Source of the DNA: Zymobacter sp047495495
GTDB taxonomy: Bacteria; Pseudomonadota; Gammaproteobacteria; Pseudomonadales; Halomonadaceae
Assembly: GCF_047495495.1 (NCBI RefSeq)
Contig: NZ_CP179930.1
Coordinates: 1 to 64,000 of the forward strand
DNA length: 64,000 nt
Direction of reading: 5' to 3'
The notes beneath the pieces are model-generated. The model worked only from the letters and a program-made list of their open reading frames with translations, made no database searches and had not been told where the DNA came from. Every line of letters begins with the position of its first letter. Within the stretch, counting starts at the first letter, position 1. Both the position numbers and the translations under genes were made by a program. This document shows, in pieces, positions 17,221 to 25,897 of this stretch.

Positions 17221-18396
17221 TCAGCTGAACGGAGGGATGGGAATCGTCGTACCGGGAATGCGTACGTTCTCTCGAATCAGCGCAACCAGCGTGTCGTTGG
17301 CGTCAGGCTGGGTCGTGTCCAGATGCACCAGATGAAACAGCTCTTCATCATCGAACGGCTCGAAGCGCGCCTGCTGCTCGCTGAGGATGCGCAGACCGTC
17401 TTCGACCGGCAGCCCCACCTTGCGCTGGCGTTCGGCCACACGGGCTTCCAGCGTCGCTTGGTCGGCCTCAAAGCTGACGATCATGACCGCCAGACCGCGT
17501 GCCTCGGCCTCGTTGCGCAGCAGTGATCGCTGTGCACGTGTCAGGCAGCTGCCGTCAATGTATACCGGATAGCCGGCTTCCAGCAGCAGCCCTGTGATAT
17601 GAGCCATGCGGCGATAGGTCTGCTCAGTAGTGGCTTCATCAAAGTCATCGGGCGTATTGGCCACCGACTTTCCGAGAATGCGCGCACGCTCGACGTTGGC
17701 ACGAATACGGATACCCCCCAGCTCTTTCATCGCCGAGTAGGTGAAATCCCCCTTGCCGCTGCCGTGCACGCCCGTACCGATCAGCAGATACGGCACGCGG
17801 AACTCGGCCACCCAGCCCGCCTCACGCAGATACGCCAGGCGCGATTCAGGATCATTGACCACTTCCAACGCGCGATACAGGCACACATACGCGATGAAGT
17901 AGATCAGCACGCGCAGCGTGGCGTAGTCGCCGGTTTCTTCGAGGTAGCGATCGGCAATAACGTTGGCCGTACGCAGTTGATCGTGACTGAGGCTTTCAGC
18001 CGCCATCACCGCTAGATCACCGCACACATCGCCTTCGGCAATGCCCAGAGCGGGAACGGTAAAACCGTCATCGCGACGTTTCTGGAAGGTGGGCGCTAGG
18101 CGCGCATAGGCTTCTCGGCCCCAAGGGCGCAGCTGCGCCAGAATTTCCCGTTCTTCAGGATTCAGGTCGACGCCGTCAAAGCGGGAAATGCAGTCATCGA
18201 AAGCATCGTTGGGCGTCTGATAGCGCGCATCGGGCCACGAAGGGGCTTTGCGTCGAGCCATCAGGTTGTCTGCGATGCTATACAGCACCGAGGTCAACGC
18301 ATCACCCGACAGGCTGTCTACATCACCAAGGGTGGTATCGTCGAGATACCCGTAATGGGCAAGGCGCTTGAGCAGCGATGGCAGTGTCCGGATCAC
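17221..18396 (-). CDS. Kinase-like protein with a degenerate aminoglycoside-phosphotransferase half and an AAA_33-type ATPase half
   Basis: This 391-residue protein resembles the two-domain COG2187/COG0645 family, which has an APH-like kinase domain followed by a P-loop kinase domain and is usually near 500 residues. Start GTG 18396 follows CAGGAGAG. The N-terminal half keeps the C-lobe pattern (GDLAVMAAESL, then RYLEETGDYATLRVL near 150-170) but lacks the HGDLHLGN catalytic loop expected just before it. The C-terminal half has GTGVHGSGKGDFTYS near residue 210, where the Walker A Ser/Thr after GK is Gly, and then GGIRIRANVERARI. It may have lost catalysis in one or both halves. It lies alone between rdgB and hemL. 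The role is unknown. Confidence 0.75.
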   Translation of the reverse strand: MIRTLPSLLKRLAHYGYLDDTTLGDVDSLSGDALTSVLYSIADNLMARRKAPSWPDARYQTPNDAFDDCISRFDGVDLNPEEREILAQLRPWGREAYARLAPTFQKRRDDGFTVPALGIAEGDVCGDLAVMAAESLSHDQLRTANVIADRYLEETGDYATLRVLIYFIAYVCLYRALEVVNDPESRLAYLREAGWVAEFRVPYLLIGTGVHGSGKGDFTYSAMKELGGIRIRANVERARILGKSVANTPDDFDEATTEQTYRRMAHITGLLLEAGYPVYIDGSCLTRAQRSLLRNEAEARGLAVMIVSFEADQATLEARVAERQRKVGLPVEDGLRILSEQQARFEPFDDEELFHLVHLDTTQPDANDTLVALIRENVRIPGTTIPIPPFS

Positions 18397-18490
18397 GCGG
18401 TGCTCTCCTGATGGTCATGAAAAATCGTCGCGCTCATGCCTGATCGACAGGAACATGAGCCGTGTAGCGAACGCCGGCCGTACCGACTAC

Positions 18491-18524
18491 GCGATGCCGA
18501 TAGTGTAAACAGGCACGGCATCGC
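18491..18524 (-). terminator. Hairpin downstream of hemL
   Basis: GCGATGCCG (18491-18499) and CGGCATCGC (18516-18524) form a perfect 9-bp stem with a 16-base loop just after the hemL stop. No T-tract follows, so it is weak as an intrinsic terminator. Confidence 0.4.
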
Positions 18525-18533
18525 GCGCCATGC

Positions 18534-19826
18534 CTAGGCAGCGCCGACCATGCGGGCAAAGGCTTCTTCTGCTGCCTGCAGGGTGTGTGCGATATCGTCG
18601 TCGCTGTGTGCGGCCGACATGAACCCCGCTTCGTAAGGGGATGGCGCCAGATAGACCCCATGTTCCAGCATCAATGTGAAGAAACGGCGAAACGCTTCGG
18701 CATCGCAGGCCGTCGCCTGTTCAAAGCCGTCCACGACAGGCTGATCGGTAAAGAATACGCCGAACATACCGCCCGCGCGATGCGTCAGCAAGGGAATGCC
18801 CGCCGCCCGAGCGCGGGATTCAAGCCCATCGCACAGCTGATTTACCTTATCGGCCAGTCGCTCGTGGAAATGCGGTGCGCGAATCTTATTGAGCAGTGTC
18901 AGTCCCGCCGACATGGCCAGCGGATTGCCTGCCAGCGTCCCTGCCTGATAGACAGGTCCCAGCGGCGACAGTTTCGCCATGATCTCGCGCTTGCCACCAA
19001 AAGCACCGACCGGCATACCGCCGCCCACGATCTTGCCTAGGCAGGTCAGGTCAGGCGTGATGCCGTAGTACGCTTGGGCACCGCCCAGCGCCACACGGAA
19101 GCCAGTCATGACCTCATCGAAGATCAGCACGCTGCCGCACGCATCAGTTACGTCACGCAGCGCTTCCAGAAAACCAGCCACCGGCGGAATGCAGTTCATG
19201 TTGCCCGCAACGGGTTCAACGATCACCGCTGCAATGTCATCACCGCTTTCAGCGAACAGCGTCCGCACCGCATCAATGTCATTGTAGGGCAAGGTAATGG
19301 TCAGCTCGGCCAGCGCATCAGGTACCCCCGGCGAGCTGGGTTCGCCATGCGTCAGCGCCCCTGAACCGGCTTTCACCAGCAGAGAGTCGACGTGGCCGTG
19401 GTAACAGCCTTCAAACTTGACGATCCGATCGCGCCCCGTGTGTCCGCGCGCCAGACGGATGGCGGACATGGTCGCTTCGGTACCGGAGTTGACCATACGC
19501 ACCATATCCATCGACGGCACCAGCGTACAGATCAAATCAGCCATCTCTGTTTCGATCGCTGTCGGCGTACCGAAAGACAGCCCTTTTTCGACGCGCTCAT
19601 GGACGGCCTTCAGAACATCGGGATCAGCATGCCCTGTAATCATCGGCCCCCACGACCCGACATAGTCGATATAGCGCTGACCTTCGACATCAAAGAGGTA
19701 AGGCCCCTGCGCGCGTTCAATGAACACGGGCGCCATACCCAGCCCTTTGAAAGCGCGTACGGGAGAGTTCACGCCGCCAGGGATGTGCCGTTGCGCACGT
19801 TCGAACAGCTGTGAAGAGGTCGTCAT
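18534..19826 (-). CDS. hemL: Glutamate-1-semialdehyde 2,1-aminomutase
   Basis: HemL is a PLP enzyme that converts glutamate-1-semialdehyde to 5-aminolevulinate, the first committed heme precursor in the C5 pathway. ATG 19826 follows GGAGG by eight bases and gives 430 residues, the family length; the frame is open to 19877 without support. Motifs include HIPGGVNSPVRAF at the N-terminus, FEGCYHGH near residue 145, IFDEVMTGFR near 245, and the PLP-lysine region CLGKIVGGGMPVGAFGG near 270. The next gene upstream encodes a HemJ-like oxidase, so two heme-pathway genes lie together on the minus strand. Confidence 0.97.
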   Translation of the reverse strand: MTTSSQLFERAQRHIPGGVNSPVRAFKGLGMAPVFIERAQGPYLFDVEGQRYIDYVGSWGPMITGHADPDVLKAVHERVEKGLSFGTPTAIETEMADLICTLVPSMDMVRMVNSGTEATMSAIRLARGHTGRDRIVKFEGCYHGHVDSLLVKAGSGALTHGEPSSPGVPDALAELTITLPYNDIDAVRTLFAESGDDIAAVIVEPVAGNMNCIPPVAGFLEALRDVTDACGSVLIFDEVMTGFRVALGGAQAYYGITPDLTCLGKIVGGGMPVGAFGGKREIMAKLSPLGPVYQAGTLAGNPLAMSAGLTLLNKIRAPHFHERLADKVNQLCDGLESRARAAGIPLLTHRAGGMFGVFFTDQPVVDGFEQATACDAEAFRRFFTLMLEHGVYLAPSPYEAGFMSAAHSDDDIAHTLQAAEEAFARMVGAA

Positions 19827-19907
19827 AGGGCTTGCCTCCAAGAAAGATGACACGGCCAGCCCATCAAGCGCTGGCAACGAGAAAGAACGATAAGCGACGC
19901 CGGCCGC

Positions 19908-20345
19908 TTAATAGGGCCGCAGTACGCTCAAAAGAATAATGGCCACGACTAACACGGCCGGTACGATCGCTAGGGCACGGTAGTACAGCGGACTATGGCC
20001 TTGATTGGCCGCCAGGCGCTTGATCTGCGCCAGACAGAAATGTTGATGTCCGATAAGGATGATGACCAGAGCCGCCTTGATATAGAGCCAGCCACGGGTC
20101 AGTACCCCCGTGTTGAGCACGATCAACAGGATACCGAAAACGACGACCGCCAGCATGGCGGGGCTCATGATGCCACGGAACAGTCGTTTTTCCATGATAG
20201 AGAAGCGCGCACATCCAAGCGCATCGTTTTCCTTTGCCGCCTGCGCATGGTGCACCAGCAGCCCCGCCATACCGAATAGCGCCGCACTCCAGAATACAAA
20301 GGCTATGATATGGCCACCCAATACCCACTGACTCCACGTCTGCAT
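19908..20345 (-). CDS. hemJ: HemJ-like protoporphyrinogen IX oxidase (CopD-related membrane protein)
   Basis: This 145-residue integral membrane protein has four hydrophobic helices. It matches the HemJ/UPF0093 pattern: an early His in GGHIIAFVFWSAALFGMAGLLVHH, an arginine-rich loop IMEKRLFRGIMSPAM, and a Lys in LYIKAALVIILIGHQH corresponding to the conserved Lys of HemJ. HemJ oxidises protoporphyrinogen to protoporphyrin in many bacteria that lack HemG. ATG 20345 follows GGGAG; the frame runs on to 20417 without support. Location beside hemL fits heme synthesis. An alternative is a CopD-like protein of unrelated function. Confidence 0.75.
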   Translation of the reverse strand: MQTWSQWVLGGHIIAFVFWSAALFGMAGLLVHHAQAAKENDALGCARFSIMEKRLFRGIMSPAMLAVVVFGILLIVLNTGVLTRGWLYIKAALVIILIGHQHFCLAQIKRLAANQGHSPLYYRALAIVPAVLVVAIILLSVLRPY

Positions 20346-20516
20346 CGTCGTCACTCCCTGAATGTAAAGAGAAGGCATTCCTTGCCCAACGCTTTCAGCA
20401 TATGACCGAAGCCCCACCGCCGCTCAAAAACGTTACACGGTCGGCGGCCATGATGGTCATTGTCATATTCAATCAGGAAACTGAAGACCTAGTAACCTGC
20501 AGTGATACACTGTCCA

Positions 20517-20535
20517 CCAATGATAATGATTCTTC
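20517..20535. promoter_or_regulatory. Possible Fur-type site upstream of erpA
   Basis: TGATAATGATTCTTC (20521-20535) matches the 7-1-7 Fur dyad TGATAATnATTATCA at 11 of 14 positions, about 60 bases before erpA. The left half is perfect and the right half weak. Assignment is tentative. Confidence 0.3.
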
Positions 20536-20591
20536 GCCCCCACGCTCGCGCCAGCCGCGCCGTGACGGGCGCTCAAGCATAGGAGGCTGCC

Positions 20592-20942
20592 ATGAGTGGT
20601 GCCGAACATCCCGCAGCACCGCTGGTGCTGACCGAGAGCGCGATTACCCGCGTCCGTGAGCTGATGGACATGGAACAGGCCGACGATCTCAAGCTGCGCG
20701 TCTACGTGACGGGCGGTGGCTGCTCAGGTTTCCAGTACGGGTTCGACCTGACGCGTGACCTTGAAGAAGACGACACGCTGATCGATAACGGCGGCGTTGC
20801 TGTCGTCATTGATCCGCTGAGCTATCAGTATCTAATAGGATCAACCGTCGACTTTGAAACGGGCCTAATGGGAGCTCGCTTCATGGTGCACAACCCGAAT
20901 GCGACCTCGACCTGTGGATGCGGTTCATCCTTCACCATCTGA
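20592..20942 (+). CDS. erpA: Iron-sulfur cluster insertion protein ErpA
   Basis: ErpA is an A-type carrier that delivers Fe-S clusters to apoproteins, including the isoprenoid enzymes IspG/IspH. The 116-residue product shows the three conserved cysteines: GGGCSGFQYGF near residue 41 and the C-terminal CGCGSSF pair. Start ATG 20592 has AGGAGGCTGCC directly upstream. It is monocistronic, followed by a clear terminator, and preceded by a possible Fur-type site. The divergent hemJ/hemL side suggests a cluster concerned with iron cofactors. Confidence 0.96.
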   Translation: MSGAEHPAAPLVLTESAITRVRELMDMEQADDLKLRVYVTGGGCSGFQYGFDLTRDLEEDDTLIDNGGVAVVIDPLSYQYLIGSTVDFETGLMGARFMVHNPNATSTCGCGSSFTI

Positions 20943-20968
20943 TTCTTTTGCCCCTAAGCCTCCACCGA

Positions 20969-21004
20969 TGCCCTTGCTTGCCTTGTTGGAAGCAAGGGCA
21001 TTTT
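20969..21004 (+). terminator. Intrinsic terminator after erpA
   Basis: TGCCCTTGCTT (20969-20979) pairs with AAGCAAGGGCA (20990-21000), followed by TTTT. Confidence 0.88.
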
Positions 21005-21113
21005 CATCACTGCCTTCACCTTTCATGAACACACGTTGCGATACACTTCTTCTGCGCTACAAAAGAAGAGAGGAACCCTCCTCGCACCCTTCCTATTTCA
21101 CAGGGATATTTCA

Positions 21114-21845
21114 ATGAGCCATTCACGAAGCAACCTACTGACAGGTGCCGTGCTGGGCGGCCTGATCGCCGTAGGCTTGGTCTGGGGCGGCAGCTACCTG
21201 CGCACGGTCGGCAAGATCTGGCAGGAGTCCAACCGCATCGCCTCCGTCAAAGGGGTCGCCGAACGCGAACTGAAAGCCGACATGGCACTCTGGCCCGTCT
21301 ATTTCCGTGTAGAAGCCAAGGATCTGGCCTCGCTGCAGGTCGAACTGCAGAAAAGCGAAAATCTGACCCGAGCCTTCCTCCGCCAGCAAGGGTTCGAAGA
21401 CAGCGAGCTTAGCCTCTCACCGATGAAAGTCAGCGATCGCAACGAATACGGTTCTTCCGACAAACCGATCGTCAACCGCTACACCGGCTCTGCTGCTGTC
21501 GTCGTGCGCACATCCAAGGTAGAAACCGTTCGCACGGCTTCGCGTCATACAGGCGATCTGGTCAGCCAAGGAGTGTTGCTGTCATCCGGACTGTACGATG
21601 GCAATGACTATGCCCCCCAGTACCAGTTTACCAAGCTCAACGACATCAAACCCGACATGATCCGCGAAGCGACGGCTAACGCCCGCAAAGCGGCAGAGCA
21701 GTTCGCGTCGGATTCGGAAAGCCACTTGGGAGCGATTAAGAACGCTTCACAGGGGTACTTCACAGTAGAAGATCTGGACAGCTACACGCCTGATATCAAG
21801 AAAGTCCGCATCGTGACGAACATCGATTACACCCTCAAGGACTGA
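21114..21845 (+). CDS. SIMPL-domain (DUF541) protein with N-terminal membrane anchor
   Basis: This 243-residue protein has one N-terminal hydrophobic segment (about residues 9-28, LLTGAVLGGLIAVGLVWGG) and a periplasmic SIMPL/DUF541 domain (about 45-240). The domain begins SVKGVAERELKADMALWPV and includes the repeated strand-helix pattern ending VRIVTNIDYTLKD. Members form oligomers with an unclear role in stress or envelope maintenance. ATG 21114 follows CAGGGA; the frame extends upstream to 21036 but that part is unlikely to be coding. A terminator follows, and the origin region lies directly downstream. Confidence 0.88.
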   Translation: MSHSRSNLLTGAVLGGLIAVGLVWGGSYLRTVGKIWQESNRIASVKGVAERELKADMALWPVYFRVEAKDLASLQVELQKSENLTRAFLRQQGFEDSELSLSPMKVSDRNEYGSSDKPIVNRYTGSAAVVVRTSKVETVRTASRHTGDLVSQGVLLSSGLYDGNDYAPQYQFTKLNDIKPDMIREATANARKAAEQFASDSESHLGAIKNASQGYFTVEDLDSYTPDIKKVRIVTNIDYTLKD

Positions 21846-21876
21846 GCATCCTCAGCGCTGTTCAAGCACCATGCAG

Positions 21877-21903
21877 AAAAGCCTGCCACACGGCAGGCTT
21901 TTT
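21877..21903 (+). terminator. Intrinsic terminator after the SIMPL gene
   Basis: AAAAGCCTGCC (21877-21887) pairs with GGCAGGCTTTT (21892-21902), with a continuing T-run. It marks the left boundary of the origin region. Confidence 0.88.
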
Positions 21904-21989
21904 CACGTCAAGCAAGTGACGCTTGCCATGGCCCTTCGATCGTATGCAGTACCTCCCGCCTTCACGTAAAGACCCTCTAGACAGCGCTG

Positions 21990-22400
21990 GAAATAAGGAA
22001 ATTGGGCTGTGGATAAAAATCACTGTTATCCACTCCCGTCTTCTCGCTATCCCTAGTGGCATGCCTCCTCAGGCTACCTTGACGTATACGTTAATAACCT
22101 CGGGCACAACTTACGTACAGATCCGTTAGCAACCCGTGGATTGCTGACCATGTGGATAATCACGAAAGTTGTTCACAGGCCATGAAAACCATCTCCCCAG
22201 CTCATACCGAATTTCCCCAGAAGGATACTAAGGCCATAACAAACTGTATCTAATGAACAAAAATGTGTTATCCACAAAAATACGCCTGACTAATAGTCAT
22301 TACTTCAATAGAACTTCTCTTTAAATACTTTTCTTTAGATATGTACTGAATCACTGTTATGGCTTGGCCCATGTGGAAAACCCTGACGGTTACCCACAGC
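21990..22400. other. oriC: Putative chromosomal replication origin oriC
   Basis: A cluster of DnaA boxes lies in a 678-base gene-free stretch upstream of mnmG. Perfect TTATCCACA boxes are at 22008-22016 (minus), 22151-22159 (minus) and 22268-22276 (plus). One-mismatch boxes are at 22026-22034 (TTATCCACT), 22169-22177 (TTGTTCACA) and 22390-22398 (TTACCCACA). An AT-rich block at about 22280-22350 could be the unwinding element. The position next to mnmG (gidA) parallels E. coli. Few GATC sites are present, unlike the Dam-regulated E. coli origin. The function is inferred from box density and context; I could not compute GC skew. Confidence 0.85.
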
Positions 22401-22523
22401 CACGTTATAATGCGGCCCGCAACGCAGCCTCCCCGACGGATTGCCCCCATCGCATTCGCATGGAAACGATTTTTCCCTGACGTTGCCGTTACCCCAAAAG
22501 CTCCATTCATCGAGGTTACACAC

Positions 22524-24404
22524 GTGGACTATCCAGACCGCTTCGACGTCATCGTCATCGGCGGTGGTCATGCCGGAACAGAAGCCGCATTGGCCGCTGC
22601 GCGCACTGGTGCGAAAACGCTTCTGCTGACTCACAACATCGAAACGCTGGGACAGATGTCCTGTAACCCGGCCATCGGTGGCATCGGCAAGAGCCATCTG
22701 GTCAAGGAAATCGACGCCCTCGGGGGAGCCATGGCGCTGGCCACCGATAAAGGCGGTATTCAGTTCCGTACCCTGAATGCCCGAAAAGGGCAGGCGGTGC
22801 GCGCTACGCGCGCACAGGCGGACCGCGTCCTTTACAAGGCCGCCATCCGCCATACCCTCGAGCATCAACCCAACCTCTCGCTTTTTCAGCAGGCAGCCAG
22901 CGATCTGATCGTTGAAGGCGATGACGTAAAAGGTGTGGTGACGCAAGCAGGCATCCGGTTCCACAGCACCTCAGTAGTGCTGTGTACGGGAACGTTTCTG
23001 GGCGGGATGATTCACATTGGTCTGGAACACTATCGAGGGGGACGTGCTGGCGATCCTAGTGCAATTGCTCTAGCGGAACGTCTGCGTGAACTGCCGTTCA
23101 ACGTGGCGCGCCTGAAAACCGGAACGCCGCCGCGTCTGGACGCACGTTCGATTGACTTCTCCAAGTTGGCGGTTCAGCCAGGTGACACGCCGGTGCCGGT
23201 GATGTCCTTCTTGGGCAATCGTGAAATGCACCCGCGGCAGGTCAACTGCTATATCGCGCATACCAACGAACGCACCCACGACATCATCCGCAATAACCTC
23301 GACCGTTCGCCGATGTACTCCGGTGTCATCGAAGGTGTTGGTCCGCGTTACTGCCCGTCGATCGAAGACAAAATCCACCGCTTTGCCGACAAGAACAGCC
23401 ATCAGGTCTTCATCGAACCCGAAGGACTGGATACGCCCGAGCTGTATCCCAACGGCATTTCAACGTCGCTGCCGTTCGATGTGCAGCTGGATCTGGTGCG
23501 CTCGATGGAAGGGCTGGAGAACGCCCATATCCTGCGTCCGGGCTACGCCATCGAATACGATTTCTTCGATCCGCGTGACCTGCATCACACGCTGGAAACC
23601 CGCTTCATGAATAACCTGTTCTTTGCAGGCCAGATCAACGGCACGACAGGGTATGAAGAAGCGGCTGCGCAGGGACTGTTGGCCGGTTTGAATGCTGCAC
23701 GCCGTGCTAAAGGGCTGGACGGTTGGTATCCGCGCCGCGACGAGGCCTACATCGGAGTCATGGTTGATGACCTGATCCGCATGGGAACACGCGAGCCGTA
23801 TCGTATGTTCACCTCCCGTGCGGAATACCGCCTGTTGTTGCGTGAAGACAATGCAGACCTGCGTCTGACCGAAAAAGGGCGTGAACTGGGGCTGGTCGAT
23901 GATGAACGCTATGCAGCGTTCTCCGCGAAGGTCGATGCGATCGATGCTGAAACAACCCGTTTGAAATCGACATGGGTACTGCCGGGTAGCGAACTGGCAG
24001 CGCATTTCGGTGACAAACTGGAAGGAATGAGTCGCGAGCAGAACATGCTTGATCTGCTACGCCGTCCTGAAATTGATTACCGCGATCTACCGCAGGGCGA
24101 TGACGCGGTGGCTGAAGACGTTATCGAACAGGTGCAGATTCAGGCCAAGTATGAAGGCTACATCGCGCGTCAGCAGAATGAGATCGAACGCCTGCGTCGT
24201 CATGAAGATACCAAGTTGCCTGCTGACCTTGATTACGAACGCATCGACGGGCTGTCGAAGGAAATCAGTCAGAAACTGATGGAAGCGCGGCCGGAAACGC
24301 TGGCCGAGGCGGGACGCATCTCGGGTGTCACCCCGGCGGCCGTATCGCTGCTGTTGGTCTACCTCAAGAAACGTGAATACCGCCAGACGCAGGAGAACGC
24401 ATGA
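22524..24404 (+). CDS. mnmG: tRNA uridine-5-carboxymethylaminomethyl modification enzyme MnmG
   Basis: MnmG (GidA) is an FAD enzyme that, together with MnmE, modifies the wobble uridine U34 of several tRNAs. I chose GTG 22524 with GAGG nine bases upstream, giving 626 residues that start MDYPDRFDVIVIGGG; an open frame upstream reaches into the DnaA-box region and is not protein-like. The FAD motif GGGHAGTEA is at residues 13-21, MSCNPAIGGIGKSH near 49, and LCTGTFLGG near 153. The C-terminal MnmE-binding helices are complete. rsmG follows with a four-base overlap. Confidence 0.97.
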   Translation: MDYPDRFDVIVIGGGHAGTEAALAAARTGAKTLLLTHNIETLGQMSCNPAIGGIGKSHLVKEIDALGGAMALATDKGGIQFRTLNARKGQAVRATRAQADRVLYKAAIRHTLEHQPNLSLFQQAASDLIVEGDDVKGVVTQAGIRFHSTSVVLCTGTFLGGMIHIGLEHYRGGRAGDPSAIALAERLRELPFNVARLKTGTPPRLDARSIDFSKLAVQPGDTPVPVMSFLGNREMHPRQVNCYIAHTNERTHDIIRNNLDRSPMYSGVIEGVGPRYCPSIEDKIHRFADKNSHQVFIEPEGLDTPELYPNGISTSLPFDVQLDLVRSMEGLENAHILRPGYAIEYDFFDPRDLHHTLETRFMNNLFFAGQINGTTGYEEAAAQGLLAGLNAARRAKGLDGWYPRRDEAYIGVMVDDLIRMGTREPYRMFTSRAEYRLLLREDNADLRLTEKGRELGLVDDERYAAFSAKVDAIDAETTRLKSTWVLPGSELAAHFGDKLEGMSREQNMLDLLRRPEIDYRDLPQGDDAVAEDVIEQVQIQAKYEGYIARQQNEIERLRRHEDTKLPADLDYERIDGLSKEISQKLMEARPETLAEAGRISGVTPAAVSLLLVYLKKREYRQTQENA

Positions 24405-25027
24405 TTGCTCAGCTTGAAACCCGTCTCGACGAAGGGCTGAATGCGCTGTCACTTACACTGGACGCCACGGCACGTGAGCGTCTGGTGCAGTATGTTGTGC
24501 TGTTGCACAAATGGAATCGCGCTTATAACCTCACGGCAGTGCGTGATCCGAACGCCATGATGACGCGCCACGTCATCGACAGTCTGACCATTCTGCCGTG
24601 GGTCAAAGGCCCTCGGATTCTGGATGTAGGCTCCGGTCCCGGACTGCCTGGCATGATTTTAGCCATCGTGCGCCCAGAACTGCAGGTCAGCTTGTTGGAC
24701 AGCAACGGCAAGAAAGTGCGCTTCCAGAAGCAGGTTGTGATGGAGCTGGGCCTGTCCAATGTCACTCCGTTGCCCGAGCGTATCGAAGCGTTGTCTGAAG
24801 ATCAGCAGTTCGACCAGATCACGAGCCGCGCGTTTTCATCGCTGAATGATTTCGTCTCGCTGAGCCGTCATGTATTGGCCGACGGCGGGGAATGGCTGGC
24901 CATGCGTGGACGCGTCGATACGGATGACGTGCTTCCTGACGATATCGAACAGATTGGTAGCCACGATCTTTCCGTCCCCGGCGATCCCGGTGAGCGTCAT
25001 CTGGTGCGAGCGGCCCTTCGGCGTTGA
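24401..25027 (+). CDS. rsmG: 16S rRNA (guanine-527-N7)-methyltransferase RsmG
   Basis: RsmG (GidB) methylates G527 of 16S rRNA using S-adenosylmethionine; its loss gives low-level streptomycin resistance in several species. The 208-residue product shows HKWNRAYNLTAVRDP near residue 40, DSLTILPWV, and the SAM-binding loop DVGSGPGLPGM near residue 75. ATG 24401 overlaps the mnmG stop (ATGA). It is followed after 50 bases by parA, giving the widespread mnmG-rsmG-parA-parB order beside the origin. Confidence 0.97.
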   Translation: MIAQLETRLDEGLNALSLTLDATARERLVQYVVLLHKWNRAYNLTAVRDPNAMMTRHVIDSLTILPWVKGPRILDVGSGPGLPGMILAIVRPELQVSLLDSNGKKVRFQKQVVMELGLSNVTPLPERIEALSEDQQFDQITSRAFSSLNDFVSLSRHVLADGGEWLAMRGRVDTDDVLPDDIEQIGSHDLSVPGDPGERHLVRAALRR

Positions 25028-25077
25028 AATAGACGTCCAAGGGATTACAAGAAACAACGTCGTCAAGGAAATACGTC

Positions 25078-25845
25078 GTGACCCAGATCATAGCGGTAAC
25101 CAATCAGAAAGGTGGGGTAGGGAAGACCACCACAGCCGTCAATCTGGCCGCTTCGCTGGCGGGCCTGAAGAAAAGCGTTCTGCTGATCGACCTTGATCCG
25201 CAGGGCCATGCCACCATGGGTAGCGGTGTCGATAAATACGATCTTGAGCACGGCAGTGTGCTGGATGTATTGATGGGCGATACGTCGGCCTACAATGCCA
25301 TCTTAGGCACCGATTTTGGCTATGACCTGCTGCCAGGCAACGGTGACCTGACCGCTGCCGAAGTTGATCTATTGCAGAACGAACATCACGAACGCAGCCT
25401 GTCCGAAGCCATTGCCGCTGTGGCCGCCGATTACGACGTCATCCTGATCGATTGCCCACCCTCCCTGAACATGCTGACCGTCAATGCGCTGACAGCGTCC
25501 ACCGGGGTGCTGATTCCGCTTCAATGCGAGTTCTATGCACTGGAAGGCCTGTCAGCACTGCTGGATACCGTCGAGCAGATCCGTGCGTCCGTGAATCCTG
25601 ATCTGGCGATCAGCGGTATCGTCCGCACTATGTACGACAACCGCATCATGCTGACGCGCGACGTCAGCAAGCAGCTATCCGATCACTTCGGCGACGCTCT
25701 GCTCAAAGCGGCTATCCCGCGCAACATCCGCGTGGCGGAAGCGCCGAGCCACGGCATGCCCGTGACGCGCTATGCCAAGCTGTCGCGTGGCGCCCATGCG
25801 TACCGCGTGCTGGCCAAGGAGCTGATCAAGCGTCTGGGCTTGTGA
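25078..25845 (+). CDS. parA: Chromosome-partitioning ATPase ParA (Soj)
   Basis: ParA is a Walker-type ATPase that, with ParB and parS, moves newly replicated origins apart. The 255-residue protein starts with GTG 25078 and has the deviant Walker A KGGVGKTT at residues 11-18, with both lysines, the switch motif LIDLDPQGHAT near 40, and the Walker B region VILIDCPPSLN near 122. No N-terminal HTH extension is present, as expected for a chromosomal type. It is followed by parB after about 50 bases, and the origin is about 3 kb upstream. Confidence 0.96.
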   Translation: MTQIIAVTNQKGGVGKTTTAVNLAASLAGLKKSVLLIDLDPQGHATMGSGVDKYDLEHGSVLDVLMGDTSAYNAILGTDFGYDLLPGNGDLTAAEVDLLQNEHHERSLSEAIAAVAADYDVILIDCPPSLNMLTVNALTASTGVLIPLQCEFYALEGLSALLDTVEQIRASVNPDLAISGIVRTMYDNRIMLTRDVSKQLSDHFGDALLKAAIPRNIRVAEAPSHGMPVTRYAKLSRGAHAYRVLAKELIKRLGL

Positions 25846-25897
25846 TGACTGAGCGGCACACCGCCGGACTTATCGTATCTATCGCAGAGAGGCACTC

